A stretch of DNA of 64,000 bases from Hyaloperonospora brassicae (Eukaryota > Oomycota > Peronosporomycetes > Peronosporales > Peronosporaceae). Position numbers and translations under genes: made by a program. Within the stretch, counting starts at the first letter, position 1. The number at the start of each line of letters is the position of its first letter. Under the pieces are notes generated by a model. The model was not told the origin of the DNA, searched no databases, and saw nothing but the letters and a program-made list of their open reading frames with translations. The stretch covers positions 62,001 through 126,000 of the forward strand of contig CANTFL010000608.1 in the NCBI GenBank assembly GCA_947650285.1. Reading direction: 5' to 3'. This document shows, in pieces, positions 32,237 through 43,803 of this stretch.

Positions 32237-34583
32237 CTAAGGCATTCGCTCGCGTACCACAATGAGCGGTTTGTCCTTTAACACGACGCCATGGACGTGA
32301 AGTAAGGCAGTATGTGCAAGTTGAGCGGTGGGATATTTGACGAACGCCTGGCACTTCATTCGACCTACAGTAAAATGCCGGATGTCCAAGGCGCTGCATG
32401 ATCGATGATACAATGGGCAATATGTTAGGTCAGTTGCCATTTGTTGACGATACGCGGATGAACGTCGTACTCGGGCATAGAATCAGGTGGCAGGACAGCT
32501 CCAAACACAGCAATGAGATCTGCCAATTTGACCCGTGGAGCAAGGTTCTTCACAAACAGCGTGTCTGAAGGCTTCCCGCGTTGATACCCCTTCATCGCCT
32601 TCTCCGTAGCAAGTTGAATTGCAGACAACCGCTTGGATTCGAGGTCCTGCAATGTCCAACGTGCAGCGGCAACAGACGTATCTAGCTCGGCTTCGGAGGT
32701 GTTGTAGAAGCTCTACAATACACGTGTTGCCCACAAGATCGGTGTTAAGGGCGCGTTCTGTACCGTAAAGCGTTTGTCACTTTCGTACCACGAGCAGAGT
32801 TTTGCCTTCAAATTGTACGCCATGAAGCAAAGTCACTGCCGATGTGGCCACCACTTCATCGGGATAAGCTACTAGAGCAGAGCCTCTTGCTGACAGCATC
32901 GTAATCTTTATCAAGCTAGACAAAAACACGCAATCAGTTCAAGCTCTTTGTACTGAACAGGTATATTTGTAATCAGCACGTACTCCAACGCCATGTCCGT
33001 TGGCAACACGTAGCCAAAGATTGAGCGCAGGTCTTTTTCGTCCATTGCATGTGGAACGTTCCTCACCATGATCGTGCGAGATGGTACTCCACGGATGTAA
33101 GATTCCACCAGCGGCTCCTTTGCCAACTCTATTCCACGCAATGTGATAACATACGTGTAAGTGTCTCCGCAAAACATCAAAGGCAGAATCGCATCGTACT
33201 TTTCTGCGGAAGCCGGCGTCGATTGACCTCATTCTCTGAAATGACACCGGGACGCGAAAGATGAGACCCGTTTTGGTAGCCGTCTTCATTTACTTCAAAC
33301 TGACATGCTGTGTTTAGCTTGGCGGTCTTCTTTGTCGATGAAAGATCCTTTCGTCGCGCCAACGGTTTGCCGATAAGCTCACGCGGATGATCCCCACGCG
33401 TTCCAGCACACTTTCCATAGTCGTTCTTTGTACATGACGTTCGGCTGGCGGCGTTCCTCATTTGATGCGCTGGTAGTGGTGGACGAACGTGAGCAGTGCA
33501 AGCGTCCTTTTCTTTGACCACAGCATCTGGACCGTCGACATCACTTTCCTCTTCTTCTTCCTCTTCTTCGGCGATCCGTGCATTCGAAGTTTCATCGACC
33601 TTGTAGCGCTTTATTCGCTCTCTGTGTATAAAACTCATATCCCCATTATTCTGTCGACGTTCCTTTTGTTTCGCTGTAAATCGCCCAGGGATGGCGTCTT
33701 CCTCGAACGGCGGCGGGAGATTCATCTTGTTCATTAGGTGCAGCACTTGCGTGTAAAAGCGGGGCAACGCAATCAAGGCTGTACGTACAAAGTAGCAGAA
33801 TCAGCGTCATGAATGCAGTCGTACATGCACATACACGTGTACGTGAGCTTCAAGTACTCAAGCAGCACAGACCATTTGCAATATTGCGCACAATGCTTTC
33901 AGTTGCTCTCGGGTACTTGTACTCAAGCAGTGGCGAAGGTGCGTAGTCTAAGCTGTCCATCCATCAGCACTTAGCCTCAATATTGACACATTGACCCAGT
34001 TTCCTAACATGGACAAACTCACCCTAGATGCGGGGCCAGAGGTACCGGGGCATAGACATTGTCCTGGAACAGAGGCGGCATCGGTGGAAGTGGCGGCATC
34101 GGATGAGAAGGAAGCGGTGGGGGTTGGCGCTTCGCATGAACGGTGTCCCGACTGCACACAGTCGCCACTTTCCTTTCACTCAACCTGGTTGTATCCTCTT
34201 CGCCAACCGGGTCCACCTGCAATTGGTGACCTGCTAACTCCAGCAACTGAAGTCGTTGCTGCGCATTCTTCTGCGCTTCACGAGTTCCAAATGTTGCAAT
34301 AGCTTTCTGCGACTGTTTTGCAATCGCACCCGGTTCTTTGCCGCTTGACACCACTGCATTCTGCACGCAATCGACAAAAGCACGAAATGTAACGCAGTAA
34401 AAACTCGATATTTCAGCATCTCATTGGTGGTACAGAGCGAAGAAAACGCTAGCGACGTACTGGACGCTGGAAGACGCGGATACGAGTAGCGCCGTAGTGC
34501 GAGAGTAAGGACGTGATTGTCTCAGAGGATAACGCGGCCGGTAGATTGCGCACACGCAGGCAGAAGCGCTCGCTAGTGGCCAT
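32237..34583 (-). CDS. RNPC3: U11/U12-65K (RNPC3)-like RNA-binding protein with three RRMs
   Basis: Eight exons on the minus strand (34583-34461, 34360-34023, 33952-33873, 33778-33200, 33128-32984, 32915-32789, 32712-32471, 32393-32237) join in frame to 596 aa; all seven introns are GT-AG, 68-99 nt. RRM1 is at residues about 6-85 (CLRVRNLP..., KAIATF). A Pro-rich PLPPMPPLF segment and YKYPRATESIVRNIANAL - IALPRFYTQVLHLMNKMNLPPPF (about 160-202) follow. That block is the hallmark between the RRMs of RNPC3, the minor-spliceosome 65K protein that bridges U11 and U12 snRNPs. RRM2 (about 386-464) has TIMVRNVP and ALVAYP; RRM3 (about 513-594) has TLFVKNLAP and QAFVKYP. Human and plant homologues have two RRMs. 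It is convergent with the BRCA1-like gene. Confidence 0.82.
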
Positions 34584-34793
34584 TTTGGTTCGATTCCGAA
34601 ATAAGTCAAGTTGAAAATAAACTGTGTACAACAACAATGAATGATCGTGGCAAAAGTGTCTTTGTTGCAAAAGCCCGTGCAGTAGCAAACTCACTATGTG
34701 TCGAAACATGGAACTGGTCTCGCGTCGTTCACACACTTTTCGCTTTCTAATTCAGGCGTTGGGAAGAGCCCCCGCGTCACGGCGCAGCTGGTA

Positions 34794-36670
34794 TCAGCTT
34801 TGCAGCATTTCCTGAATGGCTTGCAGCACATCTTGCTTCTCCTCGAGCGTCAACTTTACCACGAGGTTCAAAATCGTCGCCACGGACGGGATCCGCGATC
34901 TACAGAACACACGAGCAAGCAACGATGATCTAGTCAGCAGGGCAAGATATGTGGTGCAATCAACTGCGTTGCTCGTGCATACCGGATGAAAGTGTTGAAG
35001 TAGACTGTCGTAAAGCAATTCGTGATAAGTTGGCAATCCATTCGGTCCATGACACCACCATGGCCCGGAATGACCGAGTCGAAGTCCTTCAGGTGGTACG
35101 TCCGCTTGATCGCTGACGCGTAGAACCCTCCAAAGGGCGATATGATCGATGCGAAAATGGCAAACCAGAATGAGTGGAGCTGCATCCAAACCCAATACAC
35201 GTGAAGTTATTGATTGCGATGGGTTCAGCAAATCACGACGGATGTACAAACCTGGATCGGAAGCAGTTGAATCTGGCTGCGGTTGATGACACGCGCGATA
35301 AAGACCGGGACGTCATAGGAGTGCGGGAGGAATACATCGTGAGGAGTGCATGTAAGTGGATCGGGTATCAGCTTGAACTGCAACACACAATCACCAGAAA
35401 GTAGCCATGAGCGATCTGAACGGCACCGCATGCTGCAAACGGAACACAGCTTGCCTCAAAGCTCTCAACTGGGCAGGTCAGCCAAGAAAACTAAAAAACG
35501 TAAAAACAATAACGCGTTGATCAATGAACCGTCACGAGCACAACAACAAGTCACCTCACACTACAGTACCCGAGAAATGAAAGCGCTGAAGAAAAAGGCA
35601 TACACAATGGTACACAAAAGAGCACCGATGAATCCCTCCCAAGTCTTATTCGGGGACAGGCGCAGGAACGGTGTCTTGATAAACTTGCGGCCAAATAGTT
35701 TGCCGCAAAAGAAGGCAAAACAGTCGTTGCAGATCACCACCGAAACGGGGAACAAGAACCAGAATAGGCCTTTTGCATTGACAATCAAGTCGGCATCCCG
35801 TCAAAAACCGGCAACATCTAGATCTGCTCCGCACGAGCAAAGTTTATCGTACCGTTAAAGATGTTCGTGAGTACGTATTTCATCTGGAAGACAATCAGAC
35901 CCAACGTCACGATCGTCCATGTATATTGTCCTATGGAGAAGCAAGTACAACCACCAACGACAATCAGCTTGTACAATCACGCATACTCAAGCACTAGGTA
36001 TCTGCTGACTTGCCCATTTGGTACTTGTAGTACCCTAGTCAATCATCCATCAGTCAACGGGTCCGTCAACCGATCCATTTGTCCATCGATAATTACACGA
36101 AAAGAGCAGAAAGCGCGCGCGTGATCCACAACGACAACGGACCGTCAGTACCGAAACAGCCCCATCCCCACACTCTCCGTTGATTGCAGCACGTCACGCA
36201 CCTTTCTTCAGACTCAGCACCGACATGACGAAAAGCAGCGCGTACATTGTGAACGAGACCCACGTGTGGTACCGCAGATAGTGCACAATTGCAGGAGGCA
36301 CAAAGCGGATCTTGCTGCTCTCGATGAACGCGCCGAACGAGTCGCCGTAATTGTAAAAGAGCGCTACGACAAACCACATCCACTGCACCGAGCGGAACCA
36401 CGGGATGTTCTTCTCCGCCGCCGCTCGGTAGCGCACGTTAACCAGTTCTCGGAACAGCAGCGTCTGCAGCACGACGACGAGCCCCCAGGCGTACATGTGG
36501 CCCCCGTACAGAATCGCGACGAACCCGCCGATCATTGCGAAGCTCATGACCACGCGCGTCATGAACTTAGTGGAGCCACTGGGCCTCGGCGCGGGTAGGG
36601 AAGCTCTGGCTGGCACGTGCTTGGGGTTGTCGCTGGCATCGGGCACCGAGCGGCGCTTGCGCAGAGCCAT
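34794..36670 (-). CDS. CDS1: Phosphatidate cytidylyltransferase (CDP-diacylglycerol synthase)
   Basis: Six exons on the minus strand (36670-36202, 35930-35853, 35769-35570, 35377-35252, 35179-34983, 34899-34794) give 391 aa in frame. Introns are 72-271 nt. A basic Pro/Ser N-terminus precedes about eight hydrophobic membrane helices (MSFAMIGGFVAILYGGHMYAW, WMWFVVALFYNYGDSF, LFWFLFPVSVVICND). The catalytic signature is present: LSPNKTWEGFIG and KDFDSVIPGHGGVMDRMDC with the metal-binding Asp residues. The enzyme makes CDP-diacylglycerol from phosphatidate and CTP in the ER membrane, the precursor of phosphatidylinositol. Length is slightly below human CDS1/2 (445-461 aa). It is tandem with RNPC3, whose start lies 210 bp downstream. 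Confidence 0.9.
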
Positions 36671-38092
36671 TGAACGACCGTGAGAGGGGTCTTACGCTTT
36701 GGTCGACGACCTGTGTGCCGAGTGGATAGACGACGACACCACACAACAACTTTGCGCGGTTTGTCAGTGCCTGTAGAAACGAATTTCTTGCCAAAAGGTC
36801 CCGATTGAGCTGCACACAGTCCACCGTATCGTTATATTCAAGAGCTTCGGGCCGATAGTGTTGTTGCTTCGACGATGGATCGACATGGTACGGTACGATT
36901 CCACACAGTCCGGAAGAATAAATGTCTGCGCGTAAAAAGGAGCTCTCGGTATGCAGAAATACAGAGATCGATATCGTGACGACCAATCACCGTCTCGTTT
37001 AAGGGCATGAATCGGACGTGGTCGTACAATCGTAGACAATTAGTCGATGATCGTTGAATTGGTAGCCCTTTCATTTCTTATATGGCCAGTTTTATCCGCA
37101 TTACATAGCATGTAAGAATCAAGTCGAAATTAGTGGAGCGTTTTTGTCGATCTCACTCCGATCTCGTGCAAAGTACCGTTTCTATACCAAAAAACGGTAC
37201 AGCAATTTTATAACCACAGTTTGGATGAGCGATATCATCAACGACTTGTGCGACGTCCATGACAGGCAGCGCCTGACGCCATTGCAAAATACGGTAGCTA
37301 CATCACACACCTACCCATACACATTCAATCATTGTGTGCAAACGATGTATACTCGTTTTAGCGTGGTGCACTCGGCGTGAATACAAAGAGACAGCTTGTT
37401 CTGGTGAGAGCTAGTGCTCGGTAACATTTTATGTTGTGCGTGGAGAGTTGCTAGCTCTACGCACATGTTTGGCGGAGGGAAGCACGCATCGATCGCAACT
37501 CGATGAATAACACACGCAAAATAGATGGAGGAAGGCATCATAGCTAGCAACGGGGTAGAGTGGGCACCTGCTTTGCGGTACAGTACTATCGCAACAAATG
37601 CACTCGTAGAATAAACGTAAACCCGTTTTTGCAATCAATGCCCATCGATCCATATGGCTTATATCGATATCAGTCCAGACGGTAGATCGTTGTCATCATA
37701 GCTTTGCAATGTAAGCTCATTGGCGAAGAAAAACGGACACGATGAGGTGAGGTCATCAAGAAGAAGTTTCTACATGCTAATGCAAATCTCCACGCTCATG
37801 TGCGTACCGCCGTGGTCGACGTAGGGCAGAAGTGACGTAGCAGTTGTTTTGTGCAGAGTAAATCTCATTACCAGTACCACAAATGTACAAAAGTCCCAAA
37901 AGCAGTCTTATACTTTACTTAAGTATAAAAACACACTGAATAGTGTCAACCACATTATTTTTTGACTACAACATGGGACGAGAAAATGCTTCGATGCGAA
38001 CGAGTGTTTCCACTTATTAGACAGCTGTCACGCATGGTCCCGAGCGCTCCATTTTCTACCATTGTTCGTTCACTTATAAAAGAGCGCCCACG
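36671..38092. other. Gene-free region
   Basis: No gene supported; frames up to 139 aa overlap the CDS1 start or have random composition. AT content rises toward the transposon at 38093. Confidence 0.4.
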
Positions 38093-38298
38093 CGCCGATG
38101 TGTCCACTTGCAGTGAAGCACATTGCATGCGAGCCCCGTCCTGGTCACACGAACTCGTGATCGTGGGGACCCCGTTGGGACACAGTACCGCTCGTGACCA
38201 GTGGCAGCAACAGGTCAGAGCTTACTGTTGATGACAACTGTGTTGTTAAACGATTGCGTGCAGTCCGTGTGTATGTATTGCAGTGCCAGGATTATGAA
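38093..38298 (+). repeat. MULE 1 left terminal inverted repeat
   Basis: Outer end CGCCGATGTGTCC, inner end GTGCCAGGATTATGAA; pairs with 39994-40200. A third, partial and diverged direct copy of its inner part lies at about 38357-38426 (CAGTGGCAGCAACAGGTCAG again), pointing to a local duplication inside the element. Confidence 0.8.
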
Positions 38299-38825
38299 TA
38301 AAAGTTGATATCAAGCTGATGACCGATTCGCGTGGGGCGCACCCGTATAAGCTCGATACCAGTGGCAGCAACAGGTCAGAGCTTACTGTTAATGACGAAT
38401 GTGTTGCTAAACGATTGCCTTCGTGTTCGAATTGCGTTTATTTAGGGCTGCAAATTTTTAGACATATCTAACGATATATATAATGACCAAATAAATATCT
38501 TGCAAACTCAGTAGCGACTATCTTTGTTTTACTCGTTATAGTCTGATTACGAATGCCGCACCGTGAAATACATTTTGCATGGCAACACTGGAAATGCAAA
38601 GCAAAAACTACAGATGGAGAGTATGTATTTAATTCGAAATCAAAGACGTTGTCGGAGCTGGATGTAATTGTGTATTCGATCGATGAGGTGTTTTGATGAT
38701 CTAATCACTGCAGCTTCATTTTAGTATAAATGCAATCTCTCATTGAGGTACGTGGCCACACCGTCTCCGTAATTTGAACAAATTGCCGTAAGGGCCTCAT
38801 TGTATTCAACCTCTGTCTCCGTGGA

Positions 38826-39695
38826 CTACAGTTTCCATATTGCATGATCAAATTCGCGTCCAGAGCAGCCAAAGTTGCGCTTAATATAACGAAATATGTG
38901 TTTCGCGCAGAGAATGATTTGAACGCTGATACCCGTCCATATCAACACTAGTTTCACGGCATCTTGAATTTTTCCACGATCGCACACGACAGCGACATTT
39001 AATAAAACTGATTCCAGCATTGACACACTGAATGGAAAACCACGCAGTATTGTCCTTGTTTTTCACGTGAACAAATGCTGATGCAACCTTGGAGTTTTTC
39101 CGTTTCCATCTCATCCAATTAGATAAATTATCACACCATTATACTTTCCGTGACGATGGTGGGTGCCATCAAAGCCAACCACCGGGATATTGAAAGGATG
39201 GCTGTCGACTGCAACTCCAAGTGCCGCAAAACATAAAAATCATGATTGTGCTGTTCCATATAAGTGCCACAGTGCTGTCTGGATTGACGCGCATTAATTC
39301 CACCAGCTGTGGGGGCAAGGAGAGGGAAAGACGATTTCCGTTTACCTTCCATGGAATCAACCACCGCATCCTTGGACCTGTAAAGCTTCACGTAATGCTG
39401 CTGTAAAATATGTGCCATTACGATCCTTTACAAGCGCCACAATTGACTTACGATTGATATCCTTGTCGCCTCTGACCGCGTTATAGAAAGTTGGCAGCAG
39501 CTGAATTTTACCGAGCTAATGGTTTGGCTATAGCCATGCACACATCGGAGTGGCTATCTATAAATGTAGAATTGTAAAACTCGGGAGATCCACCCACCCA
39601 TTCTTGCTTCTTTATACGTACCTCCCACAAGCATCCGTCTTGTGGGCATAAATATGTCTTGCTTCTGCTACTACTCTTCTTCACCTTGCACTGTC
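38826..39695 (-). pseudogene. MULE 1 transposase remnant
   Basis: Minus-strand homology spreads over three frames with stops. A zinc-binding start reads CPQDGCLWEVRI (near 39640), then LPPQLVELMRVNPDSTVAL (near 39320). The first DDE aspartate motif is VVGFDGTHHRHGKYNGVII (near 39150). KNKDNTAWFSIQCVNAGISF (near 39030), VVCDRGKIQDAVK (second Asp, near 38990) and CAKHIFRYIKRNFG (near 38890) follow. The order and spacing match MULE transposases. At least two frameshifts break it, so it cannot make a working transposase. The C-terminal third is not recognised. Confidence 0.75.
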
Positions 39696-39993
39696 GATTT
39701 TGATTGAAACAGTAATATTTTATATACGCGGTTGTAGCAACGCCGGATCGAAAGGTTAGATCACACGTCAGGCCAATAGTACCTTGAATAGCGCCCTATT
39801 CGATCGCCGCAGTTTCTCGAGACGTCTTGATGTTACGTTACGCAAAAGGGCTCATACAAACCATCCAAAAATATAACAATTTGATCAAGTACTTTATCTC
39901 GATATAATATTGTATAGGCTTGTTCGCCTACTACTATTTTCGAACCAATTTAAGATCATCAAATTCATTCATCAACATAATGTATGTCTGTCG

Positions 39994-40200
39994 TTCATAT
40001 TCCTGGCACTGCAATACATACACACGGACTGCACGCAATCGTTTAACAACACAGTCTATCATCAACAGTAAGCTCTGACCTGTTGCTGCCACTGGTCACG
40101 AGCGGTACTGTGTCCCAACAGGGTCCTCACGATCACGAGTTCGTGTGACCAGGACCGGGCTCGCATGCAATGTGCTCATTGCAAGTGGGAACATCGGCGG
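39994..40200 (-). repeat. MULE 1 right terminal inverted repeat
   Basis: Reverse complement of 38093-38298, with a few point changes and small indels. Just outside it (40201-40260) GGTGGAGTGGTAATCACTC looks A-box-like, but no B box follows. Confidence 0.8.
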
Positions 40201-40401
40201 TGTGGTGGAGTGGTAATCACTCATTTCCCTAGACAATATCGACTCTCCACTGGCGCCCGGACTAACGACTAACGGAGGAAGTGTTTCGATCTCGTGCTCT
40301 GTGTTTTCTTGCTCACCTTGTGTACCCGTCGGTGGGGCGGGTTGCGCTCTTCTTGGTGGTACTTGAGCTGAGGCTGAACTTGACTGTTTTAGGGATAGGG
40401 G

Positions 40402-40470
40402 TTGATCGGGTGGAAATTCTTCACCCGGTCAAACGTAGGGGTGGATTGAGTGGACATTCTTCACTCGATT
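40402..40470. repeat. Two tandem hairpins with compensatory changes
   Basis: Hairpin 1 has arms 40402-40412 and 40422-40432 (TTGATCGGGTG / CACCCGGTCAA) around loop GAAATTCTT. Hairpin 2 has arms 40444-40452 and 40462-40470 (GATTGAGTG / CACTCGATT) around loop GACATTCTT. Stem bases differ between the copies yet pairing is kept (GGGTG/CACCC versus GAGTG/CACTC), and loop length is identical. This points to selected, or recently selected, secondary structure. Confidence 0.6.
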
Positions 40471-42767
40471 GTGTGTATACTCGGGAGATCTCCCAGAGTC
40501 GTCTTTGTCCAAGGGTGATGCTTGATGCGCGAGCCTTCTGAAAACTTGAGCCGTCTCGTGATCTTGAATCCGAACGGCAAGGTTATCTGCGTCCGATCGC
40601 AGTTGGGGGGTTGAGAATTGACGTTCCGCCTATCCACAGAATCCAAGGGCAAAGTTAGCAGAGACGCGGCTGAATATCTGTTCGATGGGATGCCAACGAT
40701 CCTATCCGGGGATGTCGACGCGTGTCTTTCGTTGCGAATTCAGTTCTGTTCAATGTCAACCAACCAACTCCAAAATTTATGACTGCTCCTATCTGTTTTC
40801 TAGGTCAACTATTGCGTGTCGCCTGTCTATATAATTTGCTTCTCGCATCATGTGATCCACAGCAGATACTAATGTAGCGGACCGATCGGCAGTGGATCGC
40901 TCGGTAGTGGAGCGAATGGGTAGTGGGTAGCACGGGTATCGGATCGCTCGGACAGCGGATTGCGGTATTAAAGGCGCACCTATTACGTTTCACACAATCA
41001 GTCTGTACACTCCCAGGATAGATCGTGGTCAATCTTCCGCGACTTTGATCGGGCATTTACGGTAGGATCGCTGTCTCTTCCGGAACTTCGCATGATCAAT
41101 GATCTTGATGATTCACTCCTCCAGCCTGCTTCCACATTCACCCATCATCCCTTGTTCGTTATCGATTACGTAATCTTGATGTTGATCACCTCTTGAGTAC
41201 GCCTGTCTCCTGCAGCTTAGTGACTCAGAGTTCGTGATCGCGGATCGCGATCGGCCAATCGTCAATCTGAGACTCATACTCCTTCTTGCCCTTTAGGTAA
41301 ATCAATTCGCACAACTTCGACGATTGTTTTCCTTCACTCACTCTGTTGATCTCATCCCTCGTGACCACGGGCCCATCTCCGAGAGCGCTCCACCAATCAA
41401 ATTGGTTTCGAACTAAATGCGGTTTGCACGACTCTAAAATTTCCATCATTCTTCACTTCAGACTTCTCCACAAAATAGTTATACTTGTTTCGCGATAGAT
41501 ATATGACATGTATTTGAAATATATAGCAAATGTAACGTTTGTTTGCATTGCATGTATAAGGTAGTGCTACAGCCTCTGTAAGTGGTATGTATAATATAGC
41601 CTGCTGTCTAAAAAAGAGAAAGAAGATAGGCGAGTTTAAATTCAACTCAGATAATCCTTCCTCGTGATAATTCTTTCCATCAAGAGCGAGCTTATCTAAT
41701 ACACCGTATCTTAATCAGCAGCTAGCCCATTGACACTGGAAACATCAATACGACTGTCTATTGTTGAAGAATTCCAATCAATCGTCAATTAAGTCTTTGG
41801 ATTTACCAAATCTAACACCGCCGTAAAGGTCATCATCAAATTTACATGAAGAACCGATGCATTGCTATACGCAATACGTCGTAGGTTCGGCATCCAATTT
41901 TTCTTTTAAGTGCATGGCACACAACGCTGATATCCTACTACTCTAGATATGATTCTCCCGCAAAGATAATAACTTGACATGATTAGAACATTACAGTAAG
42001 TCCTCGCTTGTAATTCGCATTGCCTCGCGATACGTTTTTTGATTTTTGTAATTGCACAAATTCGGACCGAAAATTGCGAAATGCTAGTAGCTACAATAGC
42101 ATCTAACAAGTCACAAGATACAATAAAGCGGTTCATCTAGCCAGAAGTAACGGCGTTCACATGGTCGTGCGCTAGAACATATAAGCCAAAGTCTACACAT
42201 AAGTCTCCGCTTCTAGTATTGACTTACTCGCAGTACAAATGAACCTTTTTGGCTCATCCTTACTCGTTTCATCACATTGCTTATCAGTACATGTCGCAGC
42301 TGAACTTCCTATTTATATGCGATAATTTACATCAGCGTGCTGTTGCTTTTGATTTGTTCATTTTTTATATCCTACTTATTTTCCAATTTCGTTCTTTAAG
42401 ACTCCTTCAATGTTTTTGTTGCGTGTCGTTAGTATAAGGATGAGGTCATACGTAATTTACATGCAAACTACTTTCACCTTATTAGAATAAATGATTAAGA
42501 AGGGCTTCTTGAGAAAATAAGTCGTGTGATCACGGTACGCATTACATTGCAGACTAAACACGACATTTTCACAAGTCTTGGCGGTAGCCATAAAGAATCG
42601 ATAGAGGAGTACGCTTTATTAGGCTTGAATTGGGTCGCATTCTGCATACAGCATGATCTACAACTGATTTGCCCTATTTAACCAAAACCGCCTTTCTGTT
42701 AGACCCTCTTCGCAGTTTTGCAAATAATGCACAACGCGCTCTATCGCATAAGTCTTGTAATGATTTA
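40471..42767. other. Gene-free region
   Basis: No gene supported. Near 40880-40960 there is short repetitive GGATCGCTCGG / GTAGTGG sequence. A 74-aa minus frame (41225-41449) has a protein-like composition (WWSALGDGPVV, EINRVSEGKQ) but I cannot name it; it may be retroelement debris. Confidence 0.4.
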
Positions 42768-43239
42768 TGTAACGGGGTGAGCCCGTTCCATAAAAATTGG
42801 TAAGAAGGTCCAAATTTTAAAAATTATCTATTTTGCTAATATTCAATCAACATTACTCGAGAAAAGCGATGTTGTTGGAATAATACCTCTTAGGGTAATA
42901 TTCGTGGAGGGGCCCACTTCTTGGTTGTTGTACCGTGTACATCAACCAATTTACCCCACCAATTACTGCTGGACGCGCGCAATGGGTGGTGGCCAGAAGA
43001 CCCACATAGGAGACAGTAGTTTAATATAGTTAGGTTAGGACGACTGATGAGATGGAACCAGACACAATTAAATTAAATAACAATTCTACTTTTCCTTCAA
43101 GACAGAGCTTTCGGGTTCTGTATTGTCTTGGTCGCGCTTCCTCACGCCACGTGTACGTGACGTCGGGCGTACGCACCCTTGTATTGCTATCAATACAAGG
43201 CCTTGCTCAGTTATCTGAGCAAGAGCGTGTACCGTTACA
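42768..43239 (+). repeat. Solo LTR (TGTAACGGGG...CCGTTACA)
   Basis: 472 bp starting TGTAACGGGGTGAGCCCGTT and ending ACCGTTACA. It shares TGCTGGACGCGCGCAATGGG, CACGCCACGTGTACGTGACG and the purine-poor left arm with the LTR at 61020-61542. Flanks give a 4-bp duplication TTTA (42764-42767 and 43240-43243), extendable to ATTTA if the terminal A is counted. No internal region follows, so it is a solo LTR left by recombination. Confidence 0.82.
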
Positions 43240-43740
43240 TTTAAGCTGTAGTATTCTTTATCGTTTCGTTTCCGCATGAAAATACCAATTTCATTTTGAA
43301 ATGGTAATGGATAATATGTCTCACGCCTTGGCCTTTTTCCTTGCAAACTTTTGTGCTGTAACAACATTTTTAGACTTTTAACTTGCACCTTGTACCTCCG
43401 ACTTATACATATGTATTTGTACTCCGTCATGCCAGATTGTACATCATTCGTATCGCATTAATATGGCATTATCGCCTGTTTGTGGTCACGGCCTCATCAT
43501 ATATATCAACGAATTGCGAGATCGTATAGAGGGGATCAGACTACTACCGTCATGCTGTGCCCATTGAACCTCCGACTCTGAATAATATATTAACTACTAG
43601 TAGCCATCTTCATTGGAAGGTTTATAGTGCGAGAGCCAAAGTTACTTGGGGTATAAATCTTCTTTTTTGTTTTATATCTCATGCAACTACTAAAGAGCAA
43701 CAGCACCCAATATTATATCACGCAATCAGGTTTACTAGTC

Positions 43741-43803
43741 GTGTTTTTATCCTGCGCGGGAATCGAACTCGCGCCAACAAATTTAACTAGTGGCGCTAAC
43801 GAC
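43741..43803 (-). repeat. tRNA-like fragment
   Basis: The minus strand reads GTCGTTAGCGCCACTAGTT then GGCGCGAGTTCGATTCCCGC. The second part is a T-arm with the conserved GTTCGATTCC (B box). No matching acceptor stem or anticodon arm can be folded, so this is a tRNA pseudogene or the tail of a tRNA-derived SINE. Confidence 0.4.

Larger units (their letters stand above)
38093..40200 (-). mobile_element. Dead Mutator-like element (MULE 1) with long terminal inverted repeats
   Basis: The ends 38093-38298 and 39994-40200 are reverse complements over about 206 bp with high identity. Shared blocks are CACATTGCATGCGAGCCC, CAGTGGCAGCAACAGGTCAG and CGATTGCGTGCAGTCCGTG. The interior holds transposase remnants of the MULE superfamily on the minus strand. 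Total length is about 2.1 kb. No clear 8-11 bp target duplication is visible at the ends. Confidence 0.8.

Noticed and set aside
37962..38231. 89-aa frame with ATG before MULE 1
   Set aside because: Most of it lies in the MULE inverted repeat, so it is repeat-derived.
40198..40260. A-box-like GGTGGAGTGG considered as a tRNA gene
   Set aside because: No B box or foldable cloverleaf downstream.
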